NCBI RefSeq assembly: GCF_905404315.1
Contig: NC_066288.1
Coordinates: 11,308,501-11,372,500, forward strand
Direction: 5' to 3'
From: Leptidea sinapis
Lineage: Eukaryota; Arthropoda; Insecta; Lepidoptera; Pieridae
DNA: 64,000 nt
Under the pieces are notes generated by a model. The model was not told the DNA's origin. It did not search any database and saw only the letters and a list, made by a program, of their open reading frames with translations. The translations under genes were made by a program, and so were the position numbers. Shown here one piece after another: positions 1 through 10,450 of the stretch (within the stretch, counting starts at the first letter, position 1; the number at the start of each line of letters is the position of its first letter).

Positions 1-135
1 CTCATACCACAGCTTTGTACTACGTGGAAGAAGCTCCTTGAAAACCGCACTGTGGAGCACCGCCACACATCCAGATGGTAGGGATCATATCCTAATTTGT
101 GCCGTGTCGTGCGTGAATTTGGCGGCAGGATAGTA
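1..135 (-). mobile_element. LINE-B 3' coding fragment, cut by window start
   Basis: The minus strand matches the last third of the LINE-B reverse-transcriptase protein (see 20972-23996), the part around HLDVWR and FSRSF. It is frameshifted and runs off the window edge. Confidence 0.75.
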
Positions 136-1032
136 ATTTAATAGTCTTGGCATTCTTTCATGACCTTGGTATGTATGTCGGTTTGTTACGGAATCTTCTA
201 ACACAATTTTCGACACGAAAACGATAAACGAACTTGATCACAGTTCACGTATTGAGACACCTTGAAAGTACAGACCAAAGTGTGTGATCTATATGATAAA
301 AAGCAAACGTGACTTTTACATTGGGCTGTCTGAAGCTCAGCATAATTTCAGTTGTCAAATGAGTATAAAAACACTCAGCCACGTTTTACGTGAGTAAAGT
401 CTGAGCAAAGTTTAAGAACGCTCTATAGATCTCGGTCTAAGCCTTAAAGTAAACCGTCGCAAAGCAAAAAGATCGTGGTCATAATTTATAGTTCACAACA
501 TAGTTCATTTTGCACTACAAAGGTTGCTATTATTGGCATTTTACAGAAATAGCTTACTATATTGACACTTTTATATTTCTTGAATCCTATGCGAAAATAG
601 ATAAACTTTCTCACTATGGCATCGTAGTAAATTGCATATAATAAATTAAATGAAATCCTCCTTCCAAACGGAGGGTGCAATTGAATATAGGTCACATGTG
701 TACTATTCATAGTATAGTACTACGTTAAGCTTTTGGCAGCCAAAGCGTCCTTGTAGCGACCAATAACATGACCTACTCGTATGTATATGTAGTTCACTCG
801 GAAGACAGAATAAAAAGGAATAGTGACTGAACTCGAAAAACGATCGGGGAAAGAACTAAAACTCCGTCTTACTATTCATATAAGGAACTTGTTTATTAGA
901 TGCTTAAAGAGTTTCCGTATTGGATTTACTATTTATTTGTCACATTACTTCATGCAAACTACGTTATAAAAGTGTTTTATGTTGTTTTCCTGATAAATTC
1001 CCACAATTTATTTGTGTTACTGTATTTATTAA
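136..1032. other. AT-rich stretch, nothing recognised
   Basis: The only open frames are short and AT-driven. I see no repeat shared with the rest of the window. Confidence 0.6.
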
Positions 1033-1152
1033 TAGAGAGGGCTATGCTCGGAGTTTCCTTGCGAGATCGAATCATAAATGAGGAAATCCGTAGGATAAAA
1101 AAAGTTTCTGGCATAGCCATAGTTGCGAAAATGAAGTGCCAGAAAACGTAGT
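1033..1152 (+). mobile_element. RTE-type LINE C-terminal scrap
   Basis: The translation carries AMLGVSLRDRI followed by NEEIRR. This is the C-terminal signature of lepidopteran RTE-like endonuclease/reverse transcriptases and is also seen at 1820-2112. The copy is truncated at both ends. Confidence 0.7.
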
Positions 1153-1274
1153 GCACGAATCCCTCTCGAATCCCAACCTCTTTGGGGAGACAATAACTTC
1201 GCCAAATTGATGGAAATATTTTTCAATATTATGACAACTGGTTCATCCGGTAAATAGCAGTTTGACTACATTAA

Positions 1275-1385
1275 GTATACAAATTTAATTTGTAACGAAA
1301 TTTATGTACGATTGGAACCCGCACCTCTCGGGTAACGTCCCAGCGCTCTTACCAACGAAACCAACTGTCCCCATGTACCGAGACG
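1275..1385 (-). repeat. SINE-S copy: tRNA-like unit and tail
   Basis: On the minus strand a tRNA-like block with a B-box-like GGTTCCAATC is followed by the SINE-S tail (ACAAATTAAATTTGTATA type). This copy is diverged. SINE-S is described at 35205-35584. Confidence 0.6.
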
Positions 1386-1819
1386 TGCGGGCATTTAACA
1401 AGTGAATCTAATTACTATTACCGCTTTCGAAAAAATGGTGCACTGTTAGAGAAGAAACTTCGCAAGAAATACTTCCAGTATTATTGTTGCTGCTCAATAA
1501 AAAATATCAGTCATTTAAGGTTCTACAAAAGTAATTCCTTATGAATTGATGTTCTAGTCGCAGCCTTATAGATGAGATAATCTGCTAGTGAGTCAAAAGT
1601 TTTACGCATGAGTTATATTAATTGAAGCTTTTAAGTTAATTTATTTTATATATTATTTGCTCCAACCTAACGAGCACTATTGTTTCATTTCTATTATTTC
1701 ATAATAACTAACACATCTTTTTTGATGTCATCCCAATTATAGGTGCAAATCGAAGTAATATTTTGAAACGGACATAAACAGAGCATTACATAATATTCAT
1801 TAAATTAATATTACAATCT
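1386..1819. other. AT-rich stretch, nothing recognised
   Basis: No coding or repeat signal was found. Confidence 0.55.
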
Positions 1820-2112
1820 ATTCCGGAGATCTTGACCATCGTCGGTCCATCCTATGGAGGGCCAACACTAAGTCTTCCGTTACGTGGTCGACATTCTAGG
1901 ACTTTACTGCCCCAACGGCCATCGAACTAAGTGCCCTGCCCAACTGCCACTTCAGTTTCATAATCATATGAGCTATGTCGGTGATTTTGGTTGTCCTATG
2001 GATCTCTTCATTTCTGATTCGATCTCGCAGGGAAACTCCAAGCATAGCCTTCTCCATTGCCCTCTGAGCGACTGTGAGCTTCCTCATAAGGCCCAGTTAG
2101 CGGCAATCTGGT
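1820..2112 (-). mobile_element. RTE LINE, inverted upstream part
   Basis: The minus strand encodes AMLGVSLRDRIRNEEIHR, then a region resembling KLKWQ...GRW...VG.P...WMDRRWSRS. This is the RTE reverse-transcriptase C terminus, just short of its end. The missing end lies directly beside it on the opposite strand (2113-2208), which is the layout of a 5'-inverted (twin-primed) LINE insertion. Confidence 0.75.
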
Positions 2113-2208
2113 CATGATTGCCGGAATAGGTTGAATGAGGGCAGCGCAGGACCGATCGTCGTGGATATCTTTGGGGGAGGCTTTTATTTAGCAGTGGATG
2201 TCTTATTA
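2113..2208 (+). mobile_element. RTE LINE, 3' terminal part
   Basis: The plus strand continues the RTE C terminus (VMIAG, MRAAQDRSSW, SLGEAF, QWMS) and ends in a TTA-type simple tail. It pairs with the inverted part at 1820-2112. A separate non-inverted 3' end of the same family is at 37591-37912. Confidence 0.75.
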
Positions 2209-3072
2209 TTATTAATAATAATAATATTAAAACATTCTTTAGTTATAGAATTGAGAGATAATTTAATCAATATAAGCAAGGACTTTATGATAAAATTTTA
2301 ATAAATACCCTTAAACCTTATTAATTTTTTAGAGCCTAGAGGTAGTAATAATCCATTCCTTGCTTCTCATGTTTTAGCTTGAAATGTTGAGAAAAAAACA
2401 GATTTTTGGGAACGTTTTCATAAAATAAATAAAGTTGGCGTTGTTTTATGTTCTTTTTACAATATTATAATTAATTTCACCGCGCTATGTCGATCGAGCG
2501 TTTATTAGTTACTCCGATGCTCCGAATAAGTTTTAAGACCTTAAAAACCTCTTTTTATTTTCTCAGAGTGGTTTTTGTACGTGTATGGTGGCTGGCGGTT
2601 GTATGTCCCTTTTTTTTCTCGAAATCACTAACATACGCTGCGGTGATCCTCGTCGCGTAGTGAAAAGATTTTGCTTGCAACACCAAGCCGTGTGTCGGTG
2701 TTACAACAAATTTTCAGTTCAATGTCACTAAATTCTACAAAAATAGAACACGGCCTAGTAAGTATCGGCGATTAACACAAATATATATACACTTACACAA
2801 CTATTCCGAGCTAAGCCACGTAAGAGGCGAGTGCTTTTATAGTGATAGTCACTTGTTTACAATTGGTATTCCTAGTGTAGTTGAGTCGGCGATGTCTTGC
2901 GAGCCGGCCGAGGTCACGTATTTTATTTACAGCAGATGGAACTTGAAAGTAATCTCCGAGGCGTGTCACAAGTCAGACTCCAATTTATTTTATAATTTCA
3001 ATATGAAAGCGTTTAACAGAAAACTATAAAGACGTCTATCCTTTTTTAGCTCTCGAGTAGGCGTGTGTTTAG
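2209..3072. other. No gene recognised; one splice-donor-like site
   Basis: The stretch is mostly AT-rich. At 2722 an ATG opens 12 codons that end exactly at a GTAAGTAT donor-like site (2758). The segment near 2880-2925 is more GC-rich. This is too little to call a gene. Confidence 0.4.
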
Positions 3073-3500
3073 GTTTTAAGAGGACAAACAAGCGTACCTG
3101 ATGTTAAGTGATCACCAGAGGAATCACAGGAGCGTGGCCGGCCGTTTGGAAAGGTGAACGCGGCTTTTTTGATGGTACTAAGAAGACGTAGCGTTCTGGA
3201 AACACCGCACAAAGAAGCTCAATTCACAGATTTGTTGTAAAAGGAACAATGGGGTTCTCGGATTAATTACCGTGATACATGCGGTAGAAGACACACAATC
3301 GAGATATGTCTCTTCGCAACGCCAAGTGATGTAGTCGTTCACAAAGCACTAAGTCCCCGACAATTCGAGCAGCTCTGCGTTGCACGCGTTAAAAGTGTTC
3401 GAGCTGTAACTGGGACGCGCCAGACCAGAGATGACAGCAATACTCTATATGTGGCCGGACCTGCGCTTTATAGAGCGCTATATATGGGCCGGGTTGAAGT
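3073..3500 (-). mobile_element. LINE-B 3' end, degenerate
   Basis: The minus strand shows the LINE-B 3' end (terminal region around CGCTTGTTTGTCCTC, then the C-terminal coding part), broken by many frameshifts. Confidence 0.7.
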
Positions 3501-3990
3501 ATTTATTATGACAAAGTTCATGTCTTGACTACTCATCTACGTATTACCGGGAACGTTCAGCTTTTCACGTGAATGCGTACATATACACTATGTTAAAAAA
3601 ACCTGTACGATAATTGACACGAATAATTATGAAGTTGAATGTGGAGACACCACTTAAAATAAAATAAAAAATCAAAACCCCTTAGACTAAATGCTACGAT
3701 AGACAGTTGTTTTTATGATAGTAAAAAGTTTAATTTAAAGAAAGAGAGAAAACTTCAAATTTAAAGAAAGTTTTTCTGCCATTTCATTCGTAACTATCCA
3801 AATTTTTATGTCGCAAAGTTAATTCCGCTATGTTTATGTTTAACCTATGCGACTCGTGTATCACCTCGACATAAGACATCGTTAGGAGACTCCCTGAACT
3901 TTTGAACGAGAGTGAATAAAAAAAGGTAATACACAATATAATATTACAAATTTTGCTTAGCACTAAATATGACAAAACTATAATATGACA
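3501..3990. other. AT-rich stretch, nothing recognised
   Basis: No open frame has family resemblance and no repeat was identified. Confidence 0.55.
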
Positions 3991-4330
3991 AAAACAATTG
4001 TCCTTCATACAAATTAAAATATTTTATCAAAAAATAGGATATAATATCACTTATTGAAATCAAAAACAACCACCTATTCGAAGTATACCTTAGACCTGAA
4101 AAGAACGGGCACAAGAAACTCAGCGCACTCATTTTTTTTATAAAAATAGCGTTACAATGTAATATCATACAATAACCACGTATATTTACTTTATATAATT
4201 ATGTTATCGTAATACTCGATTTAGCCGAGTAGTAGGCATAATAAATTTATGTTTGTTCCAGGTGTTAATATTATGGTCATGACAGTTTCTAGAAAATTCT
4301 CTCAAGTGCTTATGTACATACTTAACATTA
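3991..4330 (-). mobile_element. LINE-C 3' end
   Basis: The minus strand has the LINE-C 3' region: a coding scrap around SRLxxV (4230-4250) and the conserved AGTTTCTTGTGCCCGTTC block, ending near TTTTGATAAAATATTTTAAT. Family details are at 57080-57500. Confidence 0.65.
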
Positions 4331-4918
4331 TCAAGAATATGTTGTCAGTTAGTGATCTTAATTGTTGTTGCACTGGCAATGTGCTTTAAAATAAATAGTC
4401 TGTTGGCGTCATTAGTCGATCTAAGACCCCGGCAAGGTTAAAAGAATTTAGACACAATGGTGTTAAAATTATAAGTATAGAAAGGGCGAAGGGTGACATA
4501 CAAACGCTATATAGGTTCGGCTTACGAGTTACAAGGCAGCGTAGGTAATTTCAGTCTCTGAGTAGCCACCGGGTAGAGCGCTCCGTTCTGCCAAAATCGA
4601 ACAACATTTAGCGCGAAAACTTTCACGGACAGCGACTGATTATATCAACTGCAAACAATTTGTTTTATGTTCTATATCGTAAAGTGAGAGATAAGGTGAA
4701 CACTCAAAGCTTAATAGATCTTTTGTTCGCAAGAAAATTAATTCATTTACAGCGAGTGAAAGTGATTTTATTGCACAAAAGGACTTGTGATTTATGTTGT
4801 GATATTGGAGTGTTAAAAAACTTGAATTTAAATCTGATTATACAAATATGAAAACCAGGTGATGTCTGAAGTAGAAACTAAGTAAGTTTGTGATTGAGAA
4901 GATTGGAAGTAGATACGG
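4331..4918. other. No gene recognised; possible leader of the exon at 4919
   Basis: A TATATA at 4508-4513 and an arthropod initiator-like TCAGTC at 4551-4556 lie 43 bases apart, wider than the usual spacing of about 30. A CTAA|GTAAGT donor-like site is at about 4882. These may be the promoter and leader of the candidate exon that follows, or chance. Confidence 0.25.
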
Positions 4919-5082
4919 ATGGTTTGCGATGGTAGCGCTATGCTGTGCTTGGAGTCGTTGATGACGAGGTGGCGAGAGCGAGGGGATCGGGGGGAGAGAC
5001 GGACCCGCTCTCGGAGTCTCTGCTCCTCAGCAGCTGATGGAAGCTTGCTGCAACTTTTGCAGCGGAGAGCTAGTAGTGCTAT
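4919..5082 (+). CDS. Candidate first coding exon of an unrecognised host gene
   Basis: An open frame of 54 codons starts at ATG 4919, with in-frame ATGs also at 4940 and 4961, and runs to a strong splice-donor match AT|GTAAGTAT at 5083. The predicted peptide begins MVCDGSAMLCLESLMTRW, continues with an Arg-rich run (residues 15-33 roughly) and ends with LLQLLQRRASSA. The codon split at the donor would give exon phase 2. The stretch is clearly GC-richer than its surroundings and has no counterpart elsewhere in the window, unlike nearly all other sequence here. An in-frame stop (TAG 4910-4912) precedes the first ATG, and without splicing the frame stops at 5084. RRASS resembles a basophilic kinase site, which is weak evidence. 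The gene is not recognised. It could be a chance GC-rich frame. Confidence 0.35.
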
Positions 5083-5111
5083 GTAAGTATTATTACAGCT
5101 ACGTTTGTTTA

Positions 5112-5411
5112 ATGAACATAAGGGACAAGATGACCAGGACGTTCAGCTGAGGGCAATTAATACACCCTGCCTGTTAAATTTTACATTGCAGAGCCGCTCA
5201 GGATTTTTGGAATACACAAACATTCTGAGCGGCTCTGCAATTGCGCTCGTCACCTTGAGATATAAGATGATAAGTCTCATTTGCCCAGTAATTTCACTAG
5301 CTTCATACCGAAACACAATAATGCTTACACATTACTGCTTCATGGCAGAAATAGGCGCCGTTGTGGTTCACCTAATCTAGCCGATATCCTGTGCAAAGGA
5401 GCCTCCCACTG
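5112..5411 (-). repeat. SINE-H, near full-length copy
   Basis: SINE-H is a repeat of about 300 bp found ten or more times in the window. In sense orientation it starts at CAGTGGGAGGCTCC, contains a block TAGCTAGTGAAATTACTGGG, then a strong hairpin (arms GCCGCTCAG / CTGAGCGGC around a T-rich loop), and ends CTCGTCTCGTCCCTTATTTTCAT followed by A-rich DNA. In this copy the hairpin arms are at 5193-5201 and 5225-5233. It has no plausible coding function. It may be a SINE or the 3' end of an unseen LINE. Confidence 0.8.
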
Positions 5412-5819
5412 CTACGTATAGCTTCGCTTTGCAAGTGTCATTTAATTTAATCTCCTGAAAGAATCAGTAATGTATAGGAATGGTGTGAATGTGTGTGACG
5501 CGAAATTATTACAAACAACCACCGTTTTTGACGTTACTGTCTAATTAACCGGATATTACTTTAAATTTGTTGTGAAAATTTGTTTTGTAGAAATAATAAT
5601 TTCGTGGTGCACTAAGAATATTTTTATAGTTATAAGTATTGTTTTATTTCCAATAAAATTACTTAAATAACTTTGATGTAAATTATATATTTGGTTCTGT
5701 AGGAGCCAGCTTGTTTTACTTTTTAATATAAATTGAAAACAGGTGTTATGGCTGAAAATGCTTTTTGAAAGTTCCAACAGCCTCATGTTGAGAACGAGCT
5801 TTCGTTGTTGTATTGGATA
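5412..5819. other. AT-rich stretch, nothing recognised
   Basis: A minus-strand frame at 5556-5924 is AT-driven and overlaps the Penelope terminus. No gene is supported. Confidence 0.5.
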
Positions 5820-5965
5820 ATAAACTTCAAAACTATCCAAATGTTTTGAGTTTTCTTTAGTGTTAATTCCGCCAATATTTGTCTTTAAACAATTCGACAC
5901 GTGTTTCGCCTCTACTAGAAACATCCTCAGGACATATTGAATCGTCCAACTCTGGCACGAGACTC
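5820..5965 (-). mobile_element. Penelope-like element terminus
   Basis: The minus strand reads GTCCTGAGGATG...GAGGCGAAACACGTGTC, then AATTGTTT, then the conserved block AATATTGGCGGAATTAACAC. This matches the 24.2-kb structure and 47034-47120. It corresponds to the terminal repeat of Penelope-like elements, whose coding remains lie at 27.1-27.9 kb. Confidence 0.65.
5893..5932 (-). ncRNA. Hammerhead-ribozyme-like core, Penelope terminus
   Basis: On the minus strand the core CTGAGGA (5924-5930) and GAAA (5904-5907) flank a stem GTTTC/GAGGC closed partly by G-U pairs. The putative cleavage triplet GTC is at 5896-5898. Relative to the copy at 24.2 kb the stem changes by pair-preserving G-C to G-U substitutions. 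One extra T follows CTGAGGA compared with canonical hammerheads, so activity is uncertain. Confidence 0.4.
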
Positions 5966-5984
5966 AAACTAAAGATTTCCAATA

Positions 5985-6300
5985 CCATATTCAAATTCAA
6001 ATATTTTTATTCAAAATAGGATATGATATCTCTTATTGTCAGTCAAAAATTACCACCCACTCGAAAAAGTATGCTTCAGACCTGAAAGAACGGGCACAAG
6101 AAACTCAGCGGGCTTCTTTATTTTATACGAGTAACAATATGGTAACACTGCAATATCGTACAATAAAATTTATTATTTAATAGCCTAAGGGCGGTCGCTC
6201 CATTTTTATTTATCGTCCTTTTACAGTTTTCATAGAGTCCATAGTTTTATATCGTCTATATATTTTACGAATTCAAGCTCTGTCTAGGCATTGAAATAGT
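5985..6300 (-). mobile_element. LINE-C 3' end
   Basis: It carries the conserved AAGAAACTCAGCGGGCTTCTT block and the tail repeat AAATTCAAATA at the left edge. The upstream part is decayed. Confidence 0.7.
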
Positions 6301-6790
6301 CGAACTAAATTCAAATTCAAATTAAAAAAAAAATATTCACAGTAAAACATTACATTTATTTAGTGCAAGTCAGGGTGAAGTACGAAAGTAACAATAGCAT
6401 TCAAATGAGTGTAACAATATTCATTACCAATAAATCTAAAAACATTAATCCCAACTATCTTTATTATTCAAATAATCTTTCACGCCATTATAAGCCTTAG
6501 ATATTAATTTATTGTTTAAGATACATTAAAATGTTTTAATTGGTAATATTTTAATATCATTTGGTAGCTTATTATAAAATATAATACAGTCCACTTTAAA
6601 AGATTTAGCAATTTTACGGAGCCTAGTAGATGGAATTGCGAGTTTATGATTGTTTTGACATTATGTACATCACTATTCTTTTTAAATTGGCTAATATGTT
6701 TATGAGCGTACAGGAGATTCTCGTATATGTACTGGCAGTGTAATGTCATAATATTAATTTCACTAAACTTTTCTCTCAATGAATCCTTTG
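6301..6790 (-). mobile_element. CR1/jockey-type LINE C-terminal remnant
   Basis: The minus-strand translation resembles the last 120 residues of a CR1/L2-type reverse transcriptase: IMTLHCQYIYENLLYAHKH, later SDVHN, then KAYNGVKDYLNNKDSWD in another frame. An ATTTGAATTTGAA tail closes the element near 6305. It is a different family from LINE-C and has at least one frameshift. Confidence 0.6.
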
Positions 6791-7547
6791 ATAAAGTCTT
6801 GTCAAAGTAATCGCTTTATCGAAGTCTTGTCGAAGTTGGAGAATGTCGAAGTTCAATATGACACTGATTTATTACTACGCTATTCGACGAGTCCATTGGA
6901 AGACCATTGGCATTACAATGATGTTCCAATGCAGAAGATCTATTGATATTGATGCACAAAAACAGTATAGGAGCTTTTATTAAACATCAGCGTTCACGGG
7001 TTTAGGGTCTGGGGAGCAACCGTCGACTACAAACTGAATGTTGCAGCACTTGACGAACATGGTGATCCTTTTAAAAAGTATTGTTAAGCCTATTTGATGG
7101 AAGCTTCGAGTGAAAAAGCTTATGACATTCTCTATCGATGGCTTTTGCATCCAAACTAACTGTCAAGCCATCTACCTTGCTTTATATGTCCCAACCCATC
7201 TATGTGTAAGATATGGCTGGTCCATGCGTCAACTCGTAAATGGGTGCTGCTTCTGGTGCCAGGTCAACCTGTTATTGTTAATAAATCATTGTATTTGTTG
7301 GATGCCACTACTAATTATAATTACAACACTCGTGTTCATGAAGCATCCATACATAAGCAATGAATTCAAGCTCTAAAGGTTGATGCATCCAATATATTAT
7401 ATGATAATCTATATTTATACAGTTAATTATTCATAACTTTTTATGAAATATCTGATATTTGAAACCCTTTTATGTTTGATATATTTGATGCAGCACCTTA
7501 CAAACTAATCGTTCCCCAGATAAACAATATTGACAGATAGACGGACG
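6791..7547. other. No gene recognised
   Basis: Short frames, for example 7110-7376 on the plus strand, look like the decayed remains of something coding, but no family motif was recognised. Confidence 0.4.
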
Positions 7548-8286
7548 GTCGGAGAATATAGTGATCCTAAAAGAGTGTCTTCTATCGAGTCCTCTCTTGA
7601 GAAGGTCGCAGAATGGGTTAAATTGAACCTTGTCCAATTTAACCCCCAGAAGACTCAATTTTGCGCGTTTACCACTAATAAAACCCCATTTGTCGTATCA
7701 CCGCTCTTCGACAATACCTCCCTAAAATCCTCGCCTAGTATCGGAATAATGGGTCTCGAAATCTCGAGCGATTGCCAATTTCGTGGCCATCTGGAGGGCA
7801 AAGCCAAATTGGCTTCAAAGAAACTGGGCGTCATTAATAGAGCACGGCAATACTTCAAGCCCACATTCTAGCGCTGTACAAAGCGCAAGTCCGGCCACAC
7901 ATGGAGTATTGCTGTCATCTCTGGTCTGGCGCACCCCAGTATCAGCTCGATCCATTTGACCGCGTGCAACGCAGAGCAGCTCGGATTGTCGGGGACCGGC
8001 TGGATCACTTGGCGTTGCGTAGAGACGTCGCTTTATTGTGTGTCTTCTAGCGCATTTATCACGGGGAGTGTTCCGAAGAGCTGTTTAACCTGATTCCTGC
8101 CGCCGAATTCCACCTTCGCACGACACGCCAAAAATCAGGATAACATCCCCACCATCTGGATGTGTGGCGGTCCTCCACAGTGCGGTTTACAAGGAGCTTT
8201 CTTCCACGTACTACAAGGCTGTGGAATGAACTTCCTTGTGCGGTGTTTCCGGGACGATACGACACCTTCAAAAAGCGCGTACACCT
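7548..8286 (+). mobile_element. LINE-B C-terminal fragment
   Basis: It begins in the connection region after the RT catalytic domain (SSIESSLEKVAEW, LVQFNPQKTQFCAFTT) and runs through FRGHLEGKAKLASKKLGV to the HLDVWR region in several frames. A small deletion breaks the frame at 7868, and the 3' end is lost at an A run near 8287. Confidence 0.8.
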
Positions 8287-8650
8287 AAAAAAAAGAGTTA
8301 CGTTTTTCCCTTTTGAGGTACGGAACCATAAAAAAGTAAAAACGTTAAGAAAATCTTGTAAGGCCGTGTGTAAATGAGTTTTGAGTTTTGTTGCATCAGT
8401 CTACAAACATTATAACTAAAATGATTTGTAAAACGATGAATACGTAAATGTTAATTGATAAATATGTGTTTCTTACCACTTGTTCTCATTGAAACCTTTC
8501 CGCGCTAAAATTTTGCTGTTAACTGGTTAAAGGAAGTATCTATTGACAATTATATGTGTCATTTGTTTAACCTATATGTGTTAAGTGATTTTATTTAATT
8601 TGATTTAGTAAATTCATATTGTTTTATATCAATAAAACGATATACGTAGG
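8287..8650. other. AT-rich stretch, nothing recognised
   Basis: No feature could be supported. Confidence 0.5.
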
Positions 8651-9560
8651 TCACACTAAAAGTTTTGCGTAACTTAAAATAACAACATGTTATAACCAAA
8701 ATATTATGTTCATTGCTTTTCAAAACACTCTAATTTACATTTTAAACATTTTTTCATGCGATCGAACCATTTTTCTGTTTTGAAAGGAGGACCACAGATC
8801 TGTAGGCATGTTTTCTACGTGCTGATTGAACGCTATCACTGCCTCTTCGGAATTGGTAAAAGTGAGACCTCTCATCAAATCTTTGATTTTGGGGAATACA
8901 CAGAAATCACCGGGTGCTAGGTCGGGGCTATCTGCAGGATGGGTGACGATTTGTACATTTTCAGAAGCTAAACATGAGTTAGATTTGTTGGCCGTGTGTG
9001 AAGAAGCATTGTCATGATGTAGGAGAATGCGGCTTTTTAGTCGTCTTTCGCAAACTTCTTTTAACACCCAGGATAAACAAATGACAGGATACCACTCGGC
9101 ATCAACACTCTATTGATCTTCAAGCGGAGTTCTGCAGATGGGACCAGTAGCTGTTAAAAAAAATTCGATCATTTATTTACCAACGTTTCTCGCCTGCCTC
9201 ACTTTTGTTGGCCTGTTCATTGTTTCAATTTCAAACACCAATTTACATGATTGCTGTTTTTTTTTTCGCGTTCAAAACAATAAATCCACGTTTCGTCTCC
9301 TGTAATAATGTCATAAACAGCATTAGATTGACAGTGGTCATACTTCATTAGAATCTGTGAGCACCATTCCACGCGAGCCCGCGTTTACTTCACTGTCAGT
9401 TCACGAGGGATCCAACGACAACAAAGTTTCCGAACTTTCAATTCATCATGTAAATTTTTCTGAATTTGGCTCATACCAATCCCGAATAGTCCTAGAATTG
9501 CCGGTTAACAGTAGCCACATTATTTTTGTTGACGACAGTTGAAGGCCGCCCTTCACCAAA
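8651..9560 (-). pseudogene. Mariner transposase remnant
   Basis: The minus strand contains mariner transposase landmarks in order: IGMSQIQKNLHDEL and VRKLCCRWIPRELT (9380-9480); GDETWIYCFE with the first catalytic Asp (about 9280-9310); then in the 110-codon frame 8735-9067 LHHDNASSHTA with the second Asp and SPDLAPGDF with the third. That order fits the DD34D mariner family. Stops and frameshifts separate the blocks, so it cannot encode a working enzyme. The end near 8653 (CACTAAAAGTTTTGCGTAAC) could be a terminal repeat; a partner repeat was not found. Confidence 0.85.
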
Positions 9561-9732
9561 TTAGTCATGTTATTATGATTATTGCTCTCATCTTCTGTTA
9601 CCTGCATGCTACTAGATCAAAGCACTCAAATTATCACGCATCGTTAATGTTCGTCAAAACAGAGTTCATGCCCTCGATTACAGCTCTTCGTTAGCGCGAC
9701 GATGCGTCTGCTATACGTATATACTCTAAGGC

Positions 9733-9979
9733 CGAGTCCTACGTGGGCGACTCAACGCGAACGTGGTTGCGAATCCATCTGATGCAAATTAATGCGGTGC
9801 GGTGCGACATGGCGATTCTGTCCTACGTGTGCGTGAATCGTCCTGCATTACCACTGCCATATCCCTAACAAAAGGATAGCTGTGGTGGAGGTAGCGGCGG
9901 CGTGCGTTCAGTTTGTTCACAAAAATTCAAGCCAACTGAACGCATTAGCTCCGATTCGCGCCAAGTCACGTAGGCCACA
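9733..9979. mobile_element. Possible MITE with CCTACGTG termini
   Basis: The left end GAGTCCTACGTGGGCGACTC and the right end, read in reverse complement, GTGGCCTACGTGACTTGGCG, are related imperfect inverted ends. TCCTACGTG recurs internally near 9831. The block is much more GC-rich than its flanks. No target duplication was identified. Confidence 0.4.
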
Positions 9980-10137
9980 TCAATAGGTATCCAATAATAT
10001 TGTTTTGAAGCAGTTCGAATCCTCTGGTGTTACTAGAGACCATCAAATGACCCGCACGCTGATGCAGTAAAAAACACACCATTAATTATTAATCAAAATT
10101 TATGGACGATGTTCTTACTAACTGAGCCAACTAGTTT

Positions 10138-10450
10138 AATTTGAAGGAGCGACATCTCAAGTCAATTTTCCAATATGCAATTATGGGCGTTGAATAGATT
10201 ATCAACTGTAAAATAGATCCTGCAGATGGAACCACACCCTGGCAGTTGAACAAGACATTACGATCAAGACAAAGATTTATGATCGATACGTCATAGATTT
10301 ATGATCGTTTATTTCAGTAGGTAGGACGCTCGTACGGAATACGAGGGGCGCGGGTTCGGGTCCCGCAACGTCCATAAATTTTGGTACAAATTAAATTTGT
10401 ATAATAATAAATCCCAGTAGTTTTATCACTTAGAATTTACAAGCTGGGTA
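10138..10450 (+). repeat. SINE-S, body plus tRNA-like unit plus tail
   Basis: It opens with the SINE-S body (GGAGCGACATCTCAAGTCAA), has a tRNA-like block at 10318-10373 with B box GGTTCGGGTCC, then tail AAATTTTGGTACAAATTAAA. Confidence 0.75.

Noticed and set aside
4508..4556. TATATA plus TCAGTC as a core promoter
   Set aside because: Spacing of 43 bases is too wide for a standard TATA-initiator pair; kept only as a note.
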